Positions 1-8,706 of a stretch of 64,000 nucleotides of DNA are shown here, one piece after another. Source of the DNA: Phycisphaerae bacterium (GTDB lineage Bacteria > Planctomycetota > Phycisphaerae > UBA1845 > Fen-1342). Both the position numbers and the translations under genes were made by a program. The stretch covers positions 1 through 64,000 of the forward strand of contig JANQNU010000040.1 of NCBI GenBank assembly GCA_028279405.1, read 5' to 3'. Under the pieces are notes generated by a model. The model ran no database searches. It had not been told where the DNA came from and saw only the letters and a list, made by a program, of their open reading frames with translations. Numbering within the stretch: position 1 is the first letter of the stretch; each line of letters starts with the position of its first letter.

Positions 1-1231
1 AGCGAAGGACCGCACAACCGCGATCTTCGAGTCGCTTGATCCACGGCGCCGGTTGCCTCAGCTTGTTCCAGCGAACGTCGAGCCGACGAAGCTGCGGAAG
101 CGACGCGAGCGTCGGTGGTAACTCCCGGAATCGATTGCCGCGCAGGTCGACGTGCGCCAGCTCGGTGAGATTGTCCAAGCCACTCGGGAGGTCACTCAGG
201 TAGTTGTCCCGCATGTTCAGTGTTCGAAGGTGCCGCAATGTGGAGATTGTTGCGGGAAGCGCTGTGATCCGGTTCCCCTCCAGGTGCATTTCCCGCAAGT
301 GTTGCAACGCACCAATCGACTCCGGTAGCGTTTCGAGCGCGTTGTGACTAGCCCGCAATTCGCGCAGTCCGCACAACTCTCCGATTCGTGCAGGTAGCGC
401 GCTTAGCCGGTTGCCGGAGACATTCAGGTATGGCAGTTGCCCGAGGTTGATCAGCGTTTCCGGCAGCTCAGTGAGTGCGTTGTTGTGCAGATAGAGAAAC
501 CGGGACAGGCTGGTCAGTGTCCCGATCGACGCTGGGAGCTGCACGATTCGGTTGTGCCCCAGGTCGAGCATCTCCAGCTCGTCCAAATGACCGATCTCGT
601 CCGGAATCTCGGCGATTCGGTTTTGAGCAAGGATGAGTGTGCGCAACCTCGTCAGATTACCGATCGAAGCCGGACAGCGCGTTAGTTTGTTGGCCCCAAG
701 GTTCAAGTGCCTCAGGCTGCCGAGTCTCGTGATTTGTGCAGGGATTGACCGCAACCGATTCCTGTAACAGCTTAGAACGGTCAATGCCGAGAGGCGGGCA
801 ACGACGTCCGGCCAGCGCGCGAACGCATTGCGATCCAGATGAAGCGATTGAAGGTTCGCGAGCGCCTGCAACCCGGATGGAAGATCGGTGAGCTCATTTC
901 CGTCGAGTTCGAGCTCGACCAGTTGTGTGCAGCAACCGATGCTGGCCGGCAGTTCTTTGAGCCGACCTTCGGAGAGGTCGATTCGATGCACATGGCCCAG
1001 TTGCCCCAGGCATTCCGGAACCGTATGGCCAGTGAAACCCGGTAATTCCAGTTCGCGAACGTGCCCGTCGACGACGAAGGCCCGCCAGGGCCGACCAGTG
1101 CCGGAGGGGGCGATTTCTGTGTTCACGAGTGTCGTTAGCGCAGTGCACTCCGGGGTTGCGACAAGCGCTACCCCAGCGGGGTCGGTCGCGTCGCGCCACG
1201 CGCCCTCGGACGTGGAGCGTTCGGGTGTCAT
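1..1231 (-). CDS. Leucine-rich-repeat protein (partial, runs off left edge)
   Basis: The gene opens with the ATG at 1231, which overlaps the moaC stop by four bases (ATGA), and it is still open at position 1, so about 410 codons are seen. The first ~85 residues have no repeats. After that the protein is an unbroken run of roughly a dozen leucine-rich repeats of about 23 residues with the consensus LPxxIGxLxxLxxLxLxxNxL. Such repeats build a solenoid used for protein binding. No signal peptide or membrane segment is visible, so a cytoplasmic location is likely. The partner is unknown, and any C-terminal effector domain would lie outside the window. The tight coupling to moaC is probably operon packing only. 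Confidence 0.85.
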   Translation of the reverse strand, partial: MTPERSTSEGAWRDATDPAGVALVATPECTALTTLVNTEIAPSGTGRPWRAFVVDGHVRELELPGFTGHTVPECLGQLGHVHRIDLSEGRLKELPASIGCCTQLVELELDGNELTDLPSGLQALANLQSLHLDRNAFARWPDVVARLSALTVLSCYRNRLRSIPAQITRLGSLRHLNLGANKLTRCPASIGNLTRLRTLILAQNRIAEIPDEIGHLDELEMLDLGHNRIVQLPASIGTLTSLSRFLYLHNNALTELPETLINLGQLPYLNVSGNRLSALPARIGELCGLRELRASHNALETLPESIGALQHLREMHLEGNRITALPATISTLRHLRTLNMRDNYLSDLPSGLDNLTELAHVDLRGNRFRELPPTLASLPQLRRLDVRWNKLRQPAPWIKRLEDRGCAVLR

Positions 1232-1722
1232 TCGGAGCGACGGTAGTCCCGGCTCTTGCCGCCGGTCTTGGATTCGAGTTGGATCGGACCGATCGTGATC
1301 GACTTGCTCACGGCTTTGCACATGTCATACAGGGTCAGCGCCGCGACGCTGACAGCAACGAGCGCCTCCATCTCGACGCCGGTCTTGGCGGCAAGACGCA
1401 CGGTAGCGCGGATCCGGGCGGTCCGGGGCGGTTCTAGCGTGATTTCCACGTCGACCTGCTCGGGCGCCAGACCATGACAGAGCGGAATCAGCTCGCTGGT
1501 GCGCTTGGCAGCTTGTATGCCGGCGATCTTGGCGGTTGTAAGCGCATCGCCTTTTGCGAGGGTCGCGTTCTCGAGTTGCGCAAAGGCCTGCTCGCCAAGA
1601 TCGACGGTCGCGGATGCGGAGGCCGTGCGCGCCGTCACTGACTTGGTCGATACATCGACCATCTGGACGTCGCCTGCCGACGTCACGTGCGAGAGCTTGG
1701 CGGGTGGGTCCGGCTTGCTCAT
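1228..1722 (-). CDS. moaC: Cyclic pyranopterin monophosphate synthase MoaC
   Basis: MoaC works after MoaA in the first step of molybdenum cofactor synthesis, rearranging the GTP-derived intermediate to cyclic pyranopterin monophosphate in the cytoplasm. From the ATG at 1722 the protein has 164 residues, the usual family length. Visible family blocks are the N-terminal HVTSAGDVQMVDVS, the LIPLCHGL block near residue 80, GVEMEALVAV followed by ALTLYDM, and the C-terminal KTGGKS. A GTG at 1728 is an alternative start, but neither has a clear ribosome site. The stop overlaps the start of the leucine-rich-repeat gene. No other moa or moe genes are in the window. Confidence 0.95.
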   Translation of the reverse strand: MSKPDPPAKLSHVTSAGDVQMVDVSTKSVTARTASASATVDLGEQAFAQLENATLAKGDALTTAKIAGIQAAKRTSELIPLCHGLAPEQVDVEITLEPPRTARIRATVRLAAKTGVEMEALVAVSVAALTLYDMCKAVSKSITIGPIQLESKTGGKSRDYRRSE

Positions 1723-1767
1723 ACGCACATGATCGTGCGGCGCGGACGGCGCGGCAAGTCGGGCTCT

Positions 1768-2469
1768 CTATGCCGAACGACGACGGACGCCGATCAGTCC
1801 GAGACCGAGGCACATGCCGATCCAGGTTGTTGGCTCTGGAACCGGAACGCCCACCGCCCGGACCGCAAACGCGCCCTGAATCGGCACGAACGGACCGTCC
1901 ATCCGCTGTACGAAGCCGGAGCTGGCCAGGTCGTTCTCTGGGATGTCGTCATCGTAAAAGAACCAGGAGCGGTCGGGACGGCCATCGGGGTCGAAGCGCG
2001 CCGGCGACGGATAGTCAGGTTCGCCGCCCGGCATCGTGAGCACGGCCAGGTGGCCGATCGCGACGAAGAAGCCGCCTTGCACGAGCGTCGGCGTAGTCTC
2101 GAAGACGTTGAAATCGAAACCGAGGTTCATGCCGGTGGTCTGCGCCGAAAAGACCGGAACGGCATTCGTAGGATCGGCGTCGTCGTCCGGATCGTCGAAG
2201 ATCCAAATGGACACGTTGTTTCCTTCGGACAGGTCGCCGAGCCCGAACGATACGGACGTGATGAACTCATCCTGCCCATCGGTGAAGAAGTAGTTGCCCC
2301 ACAGCATGTCGATGTCGCCAAACTCCGCGAACGAGCGCGGCGGCCCGAGCGTGATGTTTGCTACGCCATCGTCATATGCGTGCAGCGTATCTCCATGGAC
2401 GGATGATGATGACATCAAAACGAGCAGCGCTCCGAGAACGATGCTCCCGCGGTAGCCGGTGGTTAACAT
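1768..2469 (-). CDS. PEP-CTERM sorted exported protein
   Basis: The start at 2469 is favoured over longer readings because GGAAAGGGG lies just upstream and the product then begins with a clean signal peptide (MLTTGYRGS, a hydrophobic core, cleavage after VHG). The mature part is Asp-rich and beta-strand-like with no recognised catalytic domain. The C-terminus carries the sorting signal VPEPTTW, a short hydrophobic helix and the basic end RRRSA, so an exosortase would cut at PEP and anchor or release the protein at the outer surface. Function is unknown. No exosortase gene is in the window. Confidence 0.85.
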   Translation of the reverse strand: MLTTGYRGSIVLGALLVLMSSSSVHGDTLHAYDDGVANITLGPPRSFAEFGDIDMLWGNYFFTDGQDEFITSVSFGLGDLSEGNNVSIWIFDDPDDDADPTNAVPVFSAQTTGMNLGFDFNVFETTPTLVQGGFFVAIGHLAVLTMPGGEPDYPSPARFDPDGRPDRSWFFYDDDIPENDLASSGFVQRMDGPFVPIQGAFAVRAVGVPVPEPTTWIGMCLGLGLIGVRRRSA

Positions 2470-2656
2470 TCGGCACCCCTTTCCACTCCGAGTTCGGCGT
2501 GATCGAAGGGCCGCCCCGACGCGTACCCAAATCCGACGATCGATCGCCGATCCAATCAGTATAGCCGGAAGAGGGGCCAATAAGCCAGGATTTCAGCGTC
2601 CGTCCTTCAATGCGCGATTTGACGCCGATGCACCGTCGGCGTAAGTAGCGGATCTG

Positions 2657-3403
2657 ATGCTTTCCTTGGAGAATGTGGCGAAACAGTATGGATCGCTCCA
2701 GGCGGTCCACCCACTGTCGCTGACGATCGAACGCGGCCGCACGACCGTGCTGATCGGTCCCAGTGGTTGCGGAAAGTCCACGCTGATCCGGCTGATGAAC
2801 GGACTGATTCGCCCCGACCACGGCCGCGTGACCTGCGACGGGACGCTGGTCGCTCCAGAGAATCTGCTCGCCCTGCGCCGCCGTATCGGCTACGTCATCC
2901 AGGAAGGTGGCCTGTTTCCACACCTCACTGCCCGAAGCAATGTCACGTTGCTGGCCCGACACGTCGGCTGGCAGGGGCCGAAGATCACGAGTCGTGTCGC
3001 GGAACTGGCCGAGTTGGTGCACCTCGACAGCGATCGACTCGATCAATATCCCGTCCAGCTTTCCGGCGGTCAGCGACAGCGGGTGAGCCTGATGCGCGCC
3101 CTGATGCTCGATCCGGATGTACTGTTGCTGGATGAACCCCTCGGTGCTCTCGATCCGATGATCCGCAGTTACCTGCAATCCGACCTGCGCAACATCTTTC
3201 AATCGCTGCACAAGACGGTCGTGCTCGTGACCCACGATCTCAACGAAGCTGCGTTTCTGGGTGACCATATCGTCCTGCTGCGCTCGGGCGAAGTTGTCCA
3301 GCAAGGATCGATCGACGATCTCTGCGACCGGCCCGTCGATCCGTTCGTGCGCGAGTTCATCAACGCCCAGCGGTCGACCCTGTCCAACGAGGTGCGCGAA
3401 TGA
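2657..3403 (+). CDS. Osmoprotectant ABC transporter ATP-binding protein
   Basis: This is the ATPase of a glycine-betaine/choline/proline type importer (OpuCA/OsmV family), acting at the inner face of the cytoplasmic membrane. Walker A is GPSGCGKST (residues ~33-41), the Q-loop region reads YVIQEGGLFPH, the signature is LSGGQRQRV, Walker B is VLLLDEP, and the switch histidine is in LVTHD. At 248 residues it lacks the C-terminal CBS domains that many OpuCA proteins use to sense ionic strength, so activity may be controlled differently. Its stop overlaps the next start (ATGA at 3400-3403), giving a two-gene operon with the fused binding protein and permease. Confidence 0.92.
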   Translation: MLSLENVAKQYGSLQAVHPLSLTIERGRTTVLIGPSGCGKSTLIRLMNGLIRPDHGRVTCDGTLVAPENLLALRRRIGYVIQEGGLFPHLTARSNVTLLARHVGWQGPKITSRVAELAELVHLDSDRLDQYPVQLSGGQRQRVSLMRALMLDPDVLLLDEPLGALDPMIRSYLQSDLRNIFQSLHKTVVLVTHDLNEAAFLGDHIVLLRSGEVVQQGSIDDLCDRPVDPFVREFINAQRSTLSNEVRE

Positions 3404-4977
3404 CCGCGTGCCGCACGACCCTCGGTCTCCTGACCGTGCTCGGTTGCGCCGTTCTCCTGACCGGCAGCAGCTGCGACGGGACGCAAGCCATCACGGTTGG
3501 ATCGAAGCTCTTCACTGAGTCGGTGATTCTCGGCGAGATCGCAACGCAGCTCGCCGTCAATGCCGGCGCTGATGCGACGCACCGGCGTGAAACCGGCGGA
3601 TCTACCGTGCTCTGGGAGGCGCTCAAGACCGGACAGATTGACGCGTATCCCGAATACACCGGAACCCTGCGACAAGAGATCCTGTCGCAACTCGGGCTGG
3701 AGTCCGACGAAGAACTCGCTGCAGCCCTGGCCCGGTACGGCGTAGCCATGAGTCGGCCGCTCGGATTCAGCAACACGTACGTGCTCGGAATGCGCAAGGC
3801 CCGCGCCGCGGAACTCGGCATCACGCGGATCAGCGACCTGACCCAGCATCCGGCGCTGCGATTCGGTTTTTCCAACGAGTTCCTGGAGCGTGGCGACGGG
3901 TGGCAGCAACTGCGGGCGCACTACGGGCTGCCCCAGGAGGACGTGCGCGGGCTGGATCACAACCTGGCGTACCAGGGGCTCGGGAGTGGGGCGCTGGACC
4001 TGATCGACGTCTATTCCACAGACCCCGAGATCCAATACTACGACCTTGCGATTCTCGAAGATGACCGGAGCTTCTTCCCGGACTATGACGCCATCTGGCT
4101 CTATCGCCAGGCGCTCGTCGAGACGCATCCGGAGGCAGTGGCGGCGTGGGGGCGCATCACGGGCCGGATCTCCGCCGAAACGATGCAGGCGCTCAACGGA
4201 CGCGCAAAGCCGCCCGGTGACCAGCCACGAGTTCCCGAGTCACAGGTGGCCGCCGATTTCCTGCGGGACGAGTTGCAGATCGAATCGCGCGTGACGACTG
4301 CGTCGACATCTCAGCAAATCCTGGCGCGAACGGGCGAACATCTCTATCTGGTATTCTGGTCGATGCTGCCCGCGATCCTCACGGCGATCCCACTGGGCGT
4401 CGTGGCAGCGAAGTATCGCACGACGGGTCAGGGAATTCTCGGCGTCGTCGGCATTCTTCAGACGATCCCGTCGTTGGCCCTGCTCGTTTTGCTGATCAAG
4501 CCGTTGTACGACGCCGGTGCGGCGCTGGAAGGCGTCCTGGGTTCGAGCTTCGGGCTCACGAGGCTAGGCGAGCCACAAGCGATTGTGGCGCTGTTCCTGT
4601 ACAGCTTGTTGCCCATCGTCCGTAACACGGCGGCCGGGATTAGCGGGATCGCGCACAGTGTGCGCGAGTCGGCGGAAGCGCTGGGCCTCACCCGGGCCGC
4701 GCGGCTGTTGCGCGTCGAACTGCCCCTGGCCTCGGGTGTGATGCTGGCCGGGATCAAGACGGCAGCCGTCATCAACGTCGGCTTCGCGACACTGGGCGCG
4801 CTGATCGGTGCGGGAGGATACGGACAGCCGATCCTCACGGGGATTCGCCTGGCCGACTATTCGCTCGTCCTTCAAGGAGCCGTGCCGGCTGCAGTGCTGG
4901 CGGTCGTGGTACAGGGGGTCTTCGAACTGCTCGAACGCGTCGTCGTCCCGCGTGGCCTGCGCCTGCGGCGCAGTTGA
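3400..4977 (+). CDS. Fused substrate-binding protein and permease of osmoprotectant ABC importer
   Basis: One 525-residue chain combines two parts usually encoded separately. Residues 1-25 are a hydrophobic export or anchor segment with a lipobox-like end (LTGSSC). Residues ~30-290 match the OpuAC/OsmX type binding protein (ITVGSKLFTESVILGEI, DAYPEYTGT, FSNTYVLGM). Residues ~300-525 are a six-helix OpuCB-like permease with the EAA loop ESAEALGLTRAARLLRVELP that docks on the ATPase. Binding-protein and permease fusions are known for this family, but in Lactococcus OpuA the binding domain is C-terminal. Here it is N-terminal, so it should sit outside the membrane tethered to the first helix. 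The likely ligand is a quaternary amine. Confidence 0.9.
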   Translation: MTACRTTLGLLTVLGCAVLLTGSSCDGTQAITVGSKLFTESVILGEIATQLAVNAGADATHRRETGGSTVLWEALKTGQIDAYPEYTGTLRQEILSQLGLESDEELAAALARYGVAMSRPLGFSNTYVLGMRKARAAELGITRISDLTQHPALRFGFSNEFLERGDGWQQLRAHYGLPQEDVRGLDHNLAYQGLGSGALDLIDVYSTDPEIQYYDLAILEDDRSFFPDYDAIWLYRQALVETHPEAVAAWGRITGRISAETMQALNGRAKPPGDQPRVPESQVAADFLRDELQIESRVTTASTSQQILARTGEHLYLVFWSMLPAILTAIPLGVVAAKYRTTGQGILGVVGILQTIPSLALLVLLIKPLYDAGAALEGVLGSSFGLTRLGEPQAIVALFLYSLLPIVRNTAAGISGIAHSVRESAEALGLTRAARLLRVELPLASGVMLAGIKTAAVINVGFATLGALIGAGGYGQPILTGIRLADYSLVLQGAVPAAVLAVVVQGVFELLERVVVPRGLRLRRS

Positions 4978-4982
4978 GGCCG

Positions 4983-5462
4983 CTACGCTTCGGCGATGAA
5001 GCCGGTCGTGATTTCGTCTTCGCGGGACGCGTCGGGTTCGATGGGGGTCGGCGCCTGCGGGGAGGCGTTTTGCCTGACCTCTTTGCTGATCTTGTCGATG
5101 ATGATCCGCCAGGTCTCGCGCTGTTCGGCGAGGATCCGGAGTGCATCCGTCAACGCCCGTTCGTCGCGGCGAAGACCGCCCTCGACGAGTCGGTAGTAGA
5201 TGAACTGGTAGAGGGAGACCATCCGCTGGACCAGTTCGGGGTTGACGTCCGGGTTGAGCCCGTTCATCAACTCGAGGATGATCCGCTGAGCGCGATCGAG
5301 GCCGTTGAAGACGGCCTCGAAATCGCGGCGTGCAAGCGCATCGCGTGCTTCCGTGGTGAAGCGCACCGCTCCATCGATCAGCATGAGGTGCAGCTGTTCG
5401 GAGGAGGCGGTCATCACCGCGTTGCGCAAGTATTCCTGTGAGGCGTTCGGTCCGTAGCTCAT
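4983..5462 (-). CDS. fliS: Flagellin export chaperone FliS
   Basis: FliS binds flagellin in the cytoplasm and stops it polymerising before export through the flagellar type III system. The sequence shows the family opening SQEYLRNAVMTASSEQLHLMLIDGAVRF, and the four-helix body continues with a RAQRIILELMNGLNPDVNPELVQ-type second half. The start MSYGPNAS at 5462 fits the family N-terminus; an in-frame ATG at 5483 would add seven residues, and neither has a strong ribosome site. The C-terminal ~25 residues are Pro- and Glu-rich and probably disordered. It follows fliD on the same strand, the usual fliD-fliS order, and converges on the ABC importer operon. Confidence 0.92.
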   Translation of the reverse strand: MSYGPNASQEYLRNAVMTASSEQLHLMLIDGAVRFTTEARDALARRDFEAVFNGLDRAQRIILELMNGLNPDVNPELVQRMVSLYQFIYYRLVEGGLRRDERALTDALRILAEQRETWRIIIDKISKEVRQNASPQAPTPIEPDASREDEITTGFIAEA

Positions 5463-5514
5463 AACGGCGCTATCGTCCCGCATCCGGCATCGCGTTAGTA
5501 GCTGCCATCATGCG

Positions 5515-8500
5515 CTATCCTTGCGCGTTTGGCGTGCTTGCCGGTTGCGCACCGAAGGAGGCGATCGCGTTCTGCTGCGACTGCAGCAGCGCCAGTGACT
5601 CCTCCATCGAGATGAACTGTCGCAACAGACGATCGCGCTTGCGGTCCAGTCGATCGTTCATCGTTTCGATTCGCTCACGCATCAGCTCGGCCCGCGACTC
5701 GAGCGCATCACTGCGCCGGTCGATCAGGCCGTCCGCCTCCGCGATCCGATCCAATTGCTCCTTGAGGTAGGCACCGGCGCCGTTCTCGGTGTTCGTGAAG
5801 AACTGTGTTACGGCCTGCGGGTCGGCATCGTACGCTTCGCGGAAGCGGTCTTCGTTGAACGAGAGCGTTGTCCCCTCGCCGAGTTCGAATCCGATGTCTC
5901 GCAGGCTGCGGAGGGTGCCGGTTGCGCCGGGGATGCTCTGCGTAAACAGACGGAACATCCGTTGCTGGACCTGGCGCGGTACGTTCTCGCCCAACAGTAC
6001 GCCACGTGCTTCGGTTTCGAGGTCGAAACTGGAGCTTTCGCGAATACGATCGACGATTGTATTGAAATCGGTGGCGATGTTGCGGAAGGCTTCGAGCACT
6101 GCTTCGGCGTCACGATCGACGTTGACCGTGATCGGCTCGTCGCTGGCATCTTCGACGGTAATGCTCAGCCCGCCGACGACATCTTCGAACGTGTTGGTGG
6201 CGCTGGTGACGACCAGTCCGTTCGCGGGGTCGTCGCCCACGACGATACGTGCGTCGCGAGCAGTGCTGAGCGTCGTGAAGTCGACGCCGAGCGCGCTGCC
6301 GTCGATTAGCAGCTCGCCGATGGCACCGCTGGCGCGGGACGCGAGGTTCAGTCGATAGGGGGCGATTCCCGATCCGTCGTTGATCACGTTCGCGCTGGCC
6401 AGCGTGGTGTCGTTGATTCGCGCGATCAGGTCGTCGAGCGACTCGGTCCCGGAGACCTCGATCGTGTATTCGTACGATCCGTCGATCGTGCCGTTGTCGG
6501 CACTCCCGAGCAGGTTGAGGTCACGGGCGGTTACCCCGCTTTCGTCGGCGACGACCAGCGGGCCTTCGCCGCCCGACTCGTCGATCAGACGAATTCCGTC
6601 ACCGGTGTTGTTGATTTCGGCCCGAATGTTCAAGCCGGCGGCGTTGATGCGATCGATCACGTCGCCGACCGTGTCGACGTCGTTACCGCTGAGATTGACG
6701 GTCGTGGAGGTCCCGAAGCCGTTGGTGAGACGGATCACGCCGCGCGAAATGCCGCGACCCTGGTTGAGGTCGTTGAGCAGCGTGTTTTCGGAGACATATC
6801 GGCGTTGCAGGTTGTCGCCGCGAATCTGCGTGCCGTTGCCGCTGATCCCGAGCGCGTCGGCGAGATCGCCACTGATGGTGAGCGGTCCGCCGGCGGGGTC
6901 ATTGTTGTTGATCTGAAGCCGGGTGCCGTTGCGATCGAGTCCCACGGAGATGTCGAGGCCTGCGTTGTTGGCGGCCTCCCGCACGCGTGCAACAACGTCC
7001 GAGAGGGTTTCGGCCCCGGTTGCGTCGACGTTGACGGTCTGGCCGTTGGCGGTGATCGAGATGTTCGCACCGTCGATGCCGCGGCCGCCGTTGAGTGTTC
7101 CGAGCAGCGTCGAGTTGATCCCGCCGACGAGGCGATTCCCGGCGGTAACCGTCCCCGACGCGACGCCTTCCTGGAATCCGAGGTCGGCGAGCGCGTTGTT
7201 GCCGGCGCCGGCGGTCAGGGTCAGGGGACCGCCGCCGAAGTTGTTGCGGAGTTCCAGACGCTGTCCGTCGGCGGCGATGGCGGCCGTTACCAGGCCGTCC
7301 TCGTTACCGACTGCGTAGTTGATCGCGGCAAGGACGTCCTGGACGTTTTCCATGAAGAGCACGTCGCGGCCGCGGATCTGCGTGCTGGTGTCCGGCGCCG
7401 TCTGCGCGATGCCCAGGTCGCGGGCACCGGTACCGGAGAGGTCCTCGATCGTGAATGCTTCGGGGTTCTCGCCGCCGTCGGTGGTATCGTTGATGATCAG
7501 CCCGTCGCCACCGATCGTGACGTTGACTCCGGCGACGGTACCGAAGGCATCGACGACATCCTGAACGGTTTCGGCGCCGCTGAGGTCGACAGTCGTGGAA
7601 ACGCCGTTGCGGGTCTGCACGCGGACCTCGCCGAGTTGGACACCGTTGCCGTGATTCAGTTGCTGGAGGCGGGTTGTGCCCTTGAGGATCCCGCTGAGAT
7701 CGACGTCGAAGTCCCCGGCGGCGGTCGCGATCGAAAAGTCGCTGCCGCTACGATCGCTGCGGATGCCGAGCCCATCGCGGAGTTGGCGGAGTGCGGATCC
7801 GCCGGCCAGCGACATCAGATTGCGGCCGGCAAGCGTTCCGGTTGCCGAGTCGCGATTCGTAGCGTCGAAGCCCAGGTCGATCGCAGTTTGTCCGCCGTTG
7901 ACGTCGCGAACGCGCAATGTTCCTGTGCCGCCGGAGGTATCTTCGAGCACAATACCGTCGTCACTGATGCGCGCCGTGACGCCGACGGCCGCTTCGTTGA
8001 TACGTTGTATGACATCGTTGACAGTGACGGCGTCTGCGACGTTGATGGTGGCCTCGGCGCCGCTACGATCGATGATCTGTATTTCGCCGCGGGCGACGCC
8101 GGTGAATCCGTTGAGTTCCGCCAGCGTCGTGGCTCGATCGACGCGTGCCTCGGCGGACTCGATCGTGAGTGAGCCGGGGTCGATCGGCTGCGTTCGACTC
8201 GTGAAGCCGCTGCTGACGAGCTGATGCGTGCTGGCGGTCGAGCGGACGAAGAAGCGATAGCTGCCCGTGGTCGCGTTGGAGTTGGCCGTGGCCGACAGTA
8301 CGTCCGGCAGCGACGAGTTTACGCGCATCGAGTTGAAGAAACTCGGGCGGAGCAGGTTGTTGGTGCGATTGAGCAGACCGCTGATTCGCGCAGAAATGTC
8401 CGCGTAGGCCGTACGTTGCGCGTCGATTGTGCCGATCCGCGTCTGGAGCTGGTCGCGCGGTCTGGCGTCGATCGCGATCAACTGGTCGACGATGCTTTGA

Positions 8501-8547
8501 AAATCGAGGCCGGATATCAGGCCTACGCCGGAGCTGATCGTTCCCAT
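5515..8547 (-). CDS. fliD: Flagellar hook-associated protein 2 / filament cap FliD, extra long
   Basis: FliD caps the growing filament and helps flagellin fold into place. The N-terminus (MGTISSGVGLISGLDFQ, then the YADISARISGLL coil) and the C-terminus (SITVEDASDEPITVNV through the final helical VVDRIRE- and RLDRKRDRLLRQFISMEESL-type coil) match the conserved ends that form the cap plate. The middle, residues ~130-800, holds several tandem flagellin hook (IN-like) modules with the recurring pattern VNLSGAETVQDVVDAIN...GxGLxLxD...G. At 1010 residues it is about twice the E. coli protein (468). The start is supported by GGAGG seven bases upstream. A possible sigma54 promoter lies at 8626-8642. 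Confidence 0.93.
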   Translation of the reverse strand: MGTISSGVGLISGLDFQSIVDQLIAIDARPRDQLQTRIGTIDAQRTAYADISARISGLLNRTNNLLRPSFFNSMRVNSSLPDVLSATANSNATTGSYRFFVRSTASTHQLVSSGFTSRTQPIDPGSLTIESAEARVDRATTLAELNGFTGVARGEIQIIDRSGAEATINVADAVTVNDVIQRINEAAVGVTARISDDGIVLEDTSGGTGTLRVRDVNGGQTAIDLGFDATNRDSATGTLAGRNLMSLAGGSALRQLRDGLGIRSDRSGSDFSIATAAGDFDVDLSGILKGTTRLQQLNHGNGVQLGEVRVQTRNGVSTTVDLSGAETVQDVVDAFGTVAGVNVTIGGDGLIINDTTDGGENPEAFTIEDLSGTGARDLGIAQTAPDTSTQIRGRDVLFMENVQDVLAAINYAVGNEDGLVTAAIAADGQRLELRNNFGGGPLTLTAGAGNNALADLGFQEGVASGTVTAGNRLVGGINSTLLGTLNGGRGIDGANISITANGQTVNVDATGAETLSDVVARVREAANNAGLDISVGLDRNGTRLQINNNDPAGGPLTISGDLADALGISGNGTQIRGDNLQRRYVSENTLLNDLNQGRGISRGVIRLTNGFGTSTTVNLSGNDVDTVGDVIDRINAAGLNIRAEINNTGDGIRLIDESGGEGPLVVADESGVTARDLNLLGSADNGTIDGSYEYTIEVSGTESLDDLIARINDTTLASANVINDGSGIAPYRLNLASRASGAIGELLIDGSALGVDFTTLSTARDARIVVGDDPANGLVVTSATNTFEDVVGGLSITVEDASDEPITVNVDRDAEAVLEAFRNIATDFNTIVDRIRESSSFDLETEARGVLLGENVPRQVQQRMFRLFTQSIPGATGTLRSLRDIGFELGEGTTLSFNEDRFREAYDADPQAVTQFFTNTENGAGAYLKEQLDRIAEADGLIDRRSDALESRAELMRERIETMNDRLDRKRDRLLRQFISMEESLALLQSQQNAIASFGAQPASTPNAQG

Positions 8548-8625
8548 CTGGTTCCTCCGCAGGGAGCATGAACCGGCGGCGTCGTGACGCCACCCGGAGT
8601 CCTTGGCAACATCGGCGTGATTCCC

Positions 8626-8642
8626 TGCATGCTGGATTCCAG
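8626..8642 (-). promoter_or_regulatory. Candidate sigma54 promoter for fliD
   Basis: On the minus strand CTGGAATCCAGCATGCA has the invariant GG and GC of a -24/-12 promoter exactly ten bases apart. It would start transcription near 8615, about 68 bases before the fliD ATG. It closely resembles the better-supported promoter before rsr. Sigma54 control of flagellar genes is common, but the element includes an inverted repeat (CTGGAATCCAG), so a chance match cannot be excluded. Confidence 0.35.
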
Positions 8643-8706
8643 CACGAAAAGTTCTGGGTCTGATAAAGCATGATGGCCAAGTGATTTACCGTCGGGAACG
8701 GTATCG

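Noticed and set aside
6805-8172. A 455-codon plus-strand reading frame opposite fliD.
   Set aside because: It is a high-GC shadow of the repetitive FliD coding sequence with no ribosome site or domain.
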